The notes under the pieces: generated by a model
What the model saw: the letters and a program-made list of their open reading frames with translations, nothing else
Databases searched by the model: none
What the model was told of the DNA's origin: nothing
Translations under genes and position numbers: made by a program
Shown here: positions 6,891 to 8,926 of the stretch, in pieces
How the letters are laid out: the number at the start of each line of letters is the position of its first letter
How positions within the stretch are numbered: the first letter of the stretch is position 1
Source: a candidate division Zixibacteria bacterium 4484_93
GTDB lineage: Bacteria > UBP14 > UBA6098 > 4484-93
NCBI GenBank assembly: GCA_002085385.1
Contig: NATO01000044.1
Span: 1-8,926 of the forward strand
Direction: 5' to 3'
DNA: 8,926 nucleotides

Positions 6891-6962
6891 TGTCCCCAAG
6901 GGAAGTCGAATCCCTGTTTCAGGCGTGAAAGGCCTGGCTCTCGACCACTGGACGATGGGGAC
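6891..6962 (-). tRNA. trnE: tRNA-Glu (anticodon UUC)
   Basis: A 72-nt cloverleaf on the minus strand. The acceptor stem is GTCCCCA/TGGGGAC with discriminator A at 6891. The anticodon stem is CAGGC/GCCTG with loop CTTTCAC, anticodon TTC (plus-strand 6927-6929). The variable loop is AAAC and the T arm AGGGA-TTCGACT-TCCCT. The anticodon falls exactly at standard positions 34-36. The D stem is weak: 10-25 is G-G and 13-22 is C-A, leaving two good pairs. CCA is not encoded. The GH99-like start codon follows 20 nt after the tRNA 3' end, so the two are probably on one transcript. Confidence 0.93.
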
Positions 6963-6968
6963 AGTTAT

Positions 6969-6974
6969 ATTATA
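6969..6974 (-). promoter_or_regulatory. -10 box in front of tRNA-Glu (no clear -35)
   Basis: A perfect TATAAT on the minus strand lies 6 nt before the tRNA-Glu 5' end, which would put transcription start at or next to the mature 5' end. No -35 is found at 16-18 nt. The nearest TTGACA-like hexamer (TCGACA, 6998-7003) is 23 nt away. The rest of the 91-bp gap to the next gene (6963-7053) shows no terminator, so read-through from the Cys-rich gene is also possible. Confidence 0.35.
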
Positions 6975-7053
6975 TTTCACTTTCAATATTCGCCCGTTGT
7001 CGATGTGTAAATTCCAGCCGGGGCTCCGTAGGGAATGGAACCGCCGCCTGTTT

Positions 7054-7749
7054 CTACTTCAATAAAATGAGTTTCTCGGTCAGTGAATGCTCCCCGTATT
7101 TCACCTTGATGAAATAGACGCCGCTCGGTTTTCCATCTGCCCGCCAGTTGAACGAGAGCTTACCCTCCGATGCCCTGCCGGAGAAAAGTGTATCCACCGT
7201 GTAGCCAAGGATGTCGCTGACTGTTACAACGCATTCTGCCTCATCGGGTATCATAATGGTCACCGTTGCCTCCGTGTTGAACGGATTGGGTGATACGGAC
7301 AGAAACGGGGTCAACCCTTTCTTCTCTGGTTCCTCAATGGACATCGGCAGGCAGTCGCTCTGGTATGAACTGACAAACCGGATGTCCGATTTGCTCTTTC
7401 TGCCTCGCACAATCACGGGAACCGTCCCGAAGAGCTCTCCTGTGTCCCTGTTGACAACACGGATGAAGTATAGTCCAGGCTGGAACCCTGCAAGCCTTAG
7501 GAACAGGTTGAAGCAGCACATACAGAAGCAGGGTGTTCCCGTCTCGAACTCGGATACAACGAGCGTATCCCCCGGAAGCTGGCGGAGTTCGTATTCGATA
7601 GATGTGCAGCAATTGTAGTATGCCCCGTCGTGGTGGATGGTTACTGTATCGGCAGATACCTCCGCCCAGAGTGAATCGGTGCAGTGCTCCTGGGCGAAAA
7701 CTGGAAAGGCGATGAGAAGAACCACAAAAAAGATAGTATATTTTTTCAT
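7054..7749 (-). CDS. Secreted Cys-rich protein with C-terminal type IX-style sorting domain
   Basis: A 231-residue exported protein of unknown function. A clear signal peptide (MKKYTIFFVVLLIAFPVFAQ, cleavage near 19-20) is followed by a compact domain (about 22-116) with an unusual cysteine pattern. It has Cys23, a HH pair at 39-40, NCC at 46-48 and a CFCMCC cluster at 74-79, ending in GLYFIRVVN (92-100). Cys133 and Cys173 lie outside this domain. Such clustered Cys with nearby His could bind a metal or form disulfides, but no known enzyme motif is seen. Residues 148-231 are a sorting domain (SPNPFN 153-158, GVYFIKV 210-216, final KLILLK), expected to direct export across the outer membrane. 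GGAGG lies 6 nt before the ATG. Its promoter is divergent from that of the adjacent papain-family protease, and tRNA-Glu lies 91 bp downstream on the same strand. Confidence 0.82.
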   Translation of the reverse strand: MKKYTIFFVVLLIAFPVFAQEHCTDSLWAEVSADTVTIHHDGAYYNCCTSIEYELRQLPGDTLVVSEFETGTPCFCMCCFNLFLRLAGFQPGLYFIRVVNRDTGELFGTVPVIVRGRKSKSDIRFVSSYQSDCLPMSIEEPEKKGLTPFLSVSPNPFNTEATVTIMIPDEAECVVTVSDILGYTVDTLFSGRASEGKLSFNWRADGKPSGVYFIKVKYGEHSLTEKLILLK

Positions 7750-7786
7750 TGCTTGCCTCCTTGCTATATGACTATTCCTAATGTTT

Positions 7787-7814
7787 ATTATATTTCTTTA
7801 GTGGAAAATTGCAA
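7787..7814 (-). promoter_or_regulatory. Predicted promoter of the Cys-rich secreted protein gene
   Basis: On the minus strand TTGCAA (7809-7814, 4 of 6 to TTGACA) is followed after 16 nt by a perfect TATAAT (7787-7792). Transcription should start near 7780, giving a leader of about 30 nt. The -35 overlaps a small A/T inverted repeat, AAAATT (7805-7810) and AATTTT (7817-7822). Confidence 0.5.
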
Positions 7815-7835
7815 AAAATTTTTCTAAATAAAATC

Positions 7836-7863
7836 TTGATTTTATCAGGAAATCGATTATGTT
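7836..7863 (+). promoter_or_regulatory. Predicted promoter of the papain-family protease gene
   Basis: TTGATT (7836-7841) and TATGTT (7858-7863) have a 16-nt spacer, and a start near 7870 would leave a 46-nt leader. Each hexamer matches consensus at only 4 of 6. The 14 bases AAATAAAATCTTGA (7826-7839) recur exactly at the YitT-gene promoter (4095-4108). Confidence 0.4.
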
Positions 7864-7915
7864 TTTACCAAAAAGCTATTTCCCGATATGCCGGTGTGTG
7901 GATTTGGGAGGGGTG

Positions 7916-8926
7916 ATGTATTTGCATCGGTTGTCTGCTCTTATAGTTTTTTCACTCATTCTTTGTGTTAGTGTTCTCTATGCTGAAATAGGTATTCTGG
8001 ATGAGGCCGACTCTGTCAGTATAAGTTTTACCTCTTATTCTCTCTCCGAGCCGATAGGCTGTGTTTATCTCGATGGTGAGTATCTCGCCCGTTTCTCACC
8101 TGAGGATATAAAGGCAGGTGAACTTCTCATCGAGCGAGACCGTTTATACAGAAATCTCCCCATCACAGGTAAATATAAATTTATCGTGTTCACCGAGGGT
8201 ATATCCGGCAAGGATACCGTTCGCAATATTGAAGGGAATATAATTTCTTATGAGATAAAGAAAGGTGAGCCACGCTTCAGGGTGAAAGGAGAATATTCTC
8301 CTCCCGATTCGCTTGTTAAGTTTGTGTTTATGCGTTTTGCCGAGCTTCGCAGGATAAGAGCAAACATAATTGCGACCGGTGCGCAGTGGACAGCGGATTT
8401 GACAGCCCCGTTTATGCTGGATGAGGAAAGGCGATTGCGTTTAACGGGTGCAAGGGTTCATGAGGTTCGTGGCAGACCGCATATTCTTGAAGGTCCTCCG
8501 CCGAAGGCATCTCTTGATTGGCGGAACAAGGATGGTCACAACTGGGTTACCCCTATCAGAGACCAGGGAGATTGTGGCTCCTGCTGGGCGTTCTCTGTTG
8601 TCGGCACAGAGGAATCGCAGATACTGATAGGGCTTAATAAGCCGGGGATGAGAACAACGCTTGACCTCTCTGAGCAGTTTGTTGTCTCCTGCGAAAGTGA
8701 TTGCTACGCCTGTTGCGGTGGCTACACTGACCTTGCGAGCGATTACCTCCGCGATGCAGGCACACCTGACGAGGCTTGTTTCCCTTATTACTCATCGGGT
8801 TATTGTGATAACCATGATGTATCACATACACTCCCGTGCAACGATAGGTGTAGCGACTGGGCGAATAGAACAAAAAAAATCTGCAGCTGGACATGGGTCA
8901 ATGAGGGGCAGAGTGTCAGTCAAACT
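7916..8926 (+). CDS. Exported papain-family (peptidase C1A) cysteine protease, 3' end cut by the window
   Basis: An uninterrupted frame of 337 codons with no stop before the window edge, so the protein is incomplete at its C-terminus. GGAGG precedes the ATG by 4 nt; an in-frame GTG sits just before it. Residues 1-23 are a signal peptide (core ALIVFSLILCVSVL, likely cut after LYA). Residues 24-195 form an unassigned region, probably a propeptide, ending with a WTADL...EERRLRLTG stretch (158 onward) similar to prosegments of bacterial C1 proteases. The protease domain starts near DWRNKDG (201-207). Gln217 and Cys223 in QGDCGSCWAFS correspond to the oxyanion Gln19 and nucleophile Cys25 of papain. 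LSEQFVVSCE follows at about 251-260, and CCGGY (266-270) replaces the usual CNGG. The catalytic His and Asn, and any sorting domain, lie beyond the window. It is divergent from the Cys-rich secreted protein gene. Confidence 0.92.
   Translation, partial: MYLHRLSALIVFSLILCVSVLYAEIGILDEADSVSISFTSYSLSEPIGCVYLDGEYLARFSPEDIKAGELLIERDRLYRNLPITGKYKFIVFTEGISGKDTVRNIEGNIISYEIKKGEPRFRVKGEYSPPDSLVKFVFMRFAELRRIRANIIATGAQWTADLTAPFMLDEERRLRLTGARVHEVRGRPHILEGPPPKASLDWRNKDGHNWVTPIRDQGDCGSCWAFSVVGTEESQILIGLNKPGMRTTLDLSEQFVVSCESDCYACCGGYTDLASDYLRDAGTPDEACFPYYSSGYCDNHDVSHTLPCNDRCSDWANRTKKICSWTWVNEGQSVSQT

Noticed and set aside
5131..6915. tRNA 3' ends considered as attachment sites with direct repeats around the GH99-like gene.
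   Set aside because: The 3' parts of tRNA-Gln and tRNA-Glu do not match beyond the general T-loop, no repeat of either tRNA end was seen elsewhere, and no integrase is present.
7020..7043. GC-rich stretch after the Cys-rich gene with a possible GGUUCC/GGAGCC hairpin, considered as a terminator.
   Set aside because: The stem is only six pairs with a G-U, has a 9-nt loop, and no U run follows on the minus strand.
6983..7100. A minus-strand frame across the gap before tRNA-Glu reads GGGSIPYGAPAGIYT near its end, looking protein-like.
   Set aside because: It has no start codon with a ribosome site, overlaps the end of the Cys-rich gene in another frame and is too short to judge. The Cys-rich protein already ends with a normal sorting-domain terminus (LILLK).

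Overview
The window looks like a bacterial chromosome segment from the FCB group or a neighbouring candidate phylum (WOR-3/Stahlbacteria, Cloacimonadota or Marinimicrobia-like). This is inferred from two secreted proteins ending in YPNPFN/SPNPFN-type C-terminal sorting domains (type IX secretion style), strong GGAGG ribosome sites, TTGACA/TATAAT promoters and two tRNAs without an encoded CCA. No 16S rRNA or other decisive marker is present, so the lineage call is tentative.

Region 1 (21-4036, minus strand) is one tightly packed operon, read right to left: rpiB (ribose-5-phosphate isomerase B), glyA (serine hydroxymethyltransferase), a 153-residue DUF6913-like protein overlapping the end of glyA by 17 nt, a family-2 glycosyltransferase with two C-terminal membrane helices, and a UPF0104/YbhN-type flippase-like membrane protein overlapping it by 4 nt. 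The first two are central metabolism. The last two look like a lipid-linked sugar or envelope module attached to a housekeeping operon.

Region 2 (4037-5151, plus strand) runs the other way: a YitT/DUF2179 membrane protein with its own promoter, then a tRNA-Gln(CUG). The tRNA promoter has consensus -35 and -10 boxes, and its -35 box contains the stop codon of the YitT gene.

Region 3 (5158-6962, minus strand) holds a large secreted GH99-like glycoside hydrolase with a C-terminal sorting domain. It lies between two tRNA genes whose 3' ends both point at it: tRNA-Gln ends 6 nt beyond its stop codon, and tRNA-Glu(UUC) ends 20 nt before its TTG start.

Region 4 (7054-8926) contains two divergent genes for exported proteins: a small Cys-rich protein (NCC and CxCxCC motifs) with a sorting domain on the minus strand, and on the plus strand the first 337 codons of a papain-family (C1A) protease running off the right edge. 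They share a 166-bp intergenic region with predicted back-to-back promoters. Regions 3 and 4 together suggest a secreted, glycan- and protein-degrading function at the cell surface. No CRISPR array, insertion sequence, integrase, riboswitch or convincing terminator was seen. No gene-free stretch exceeds 300 bases.
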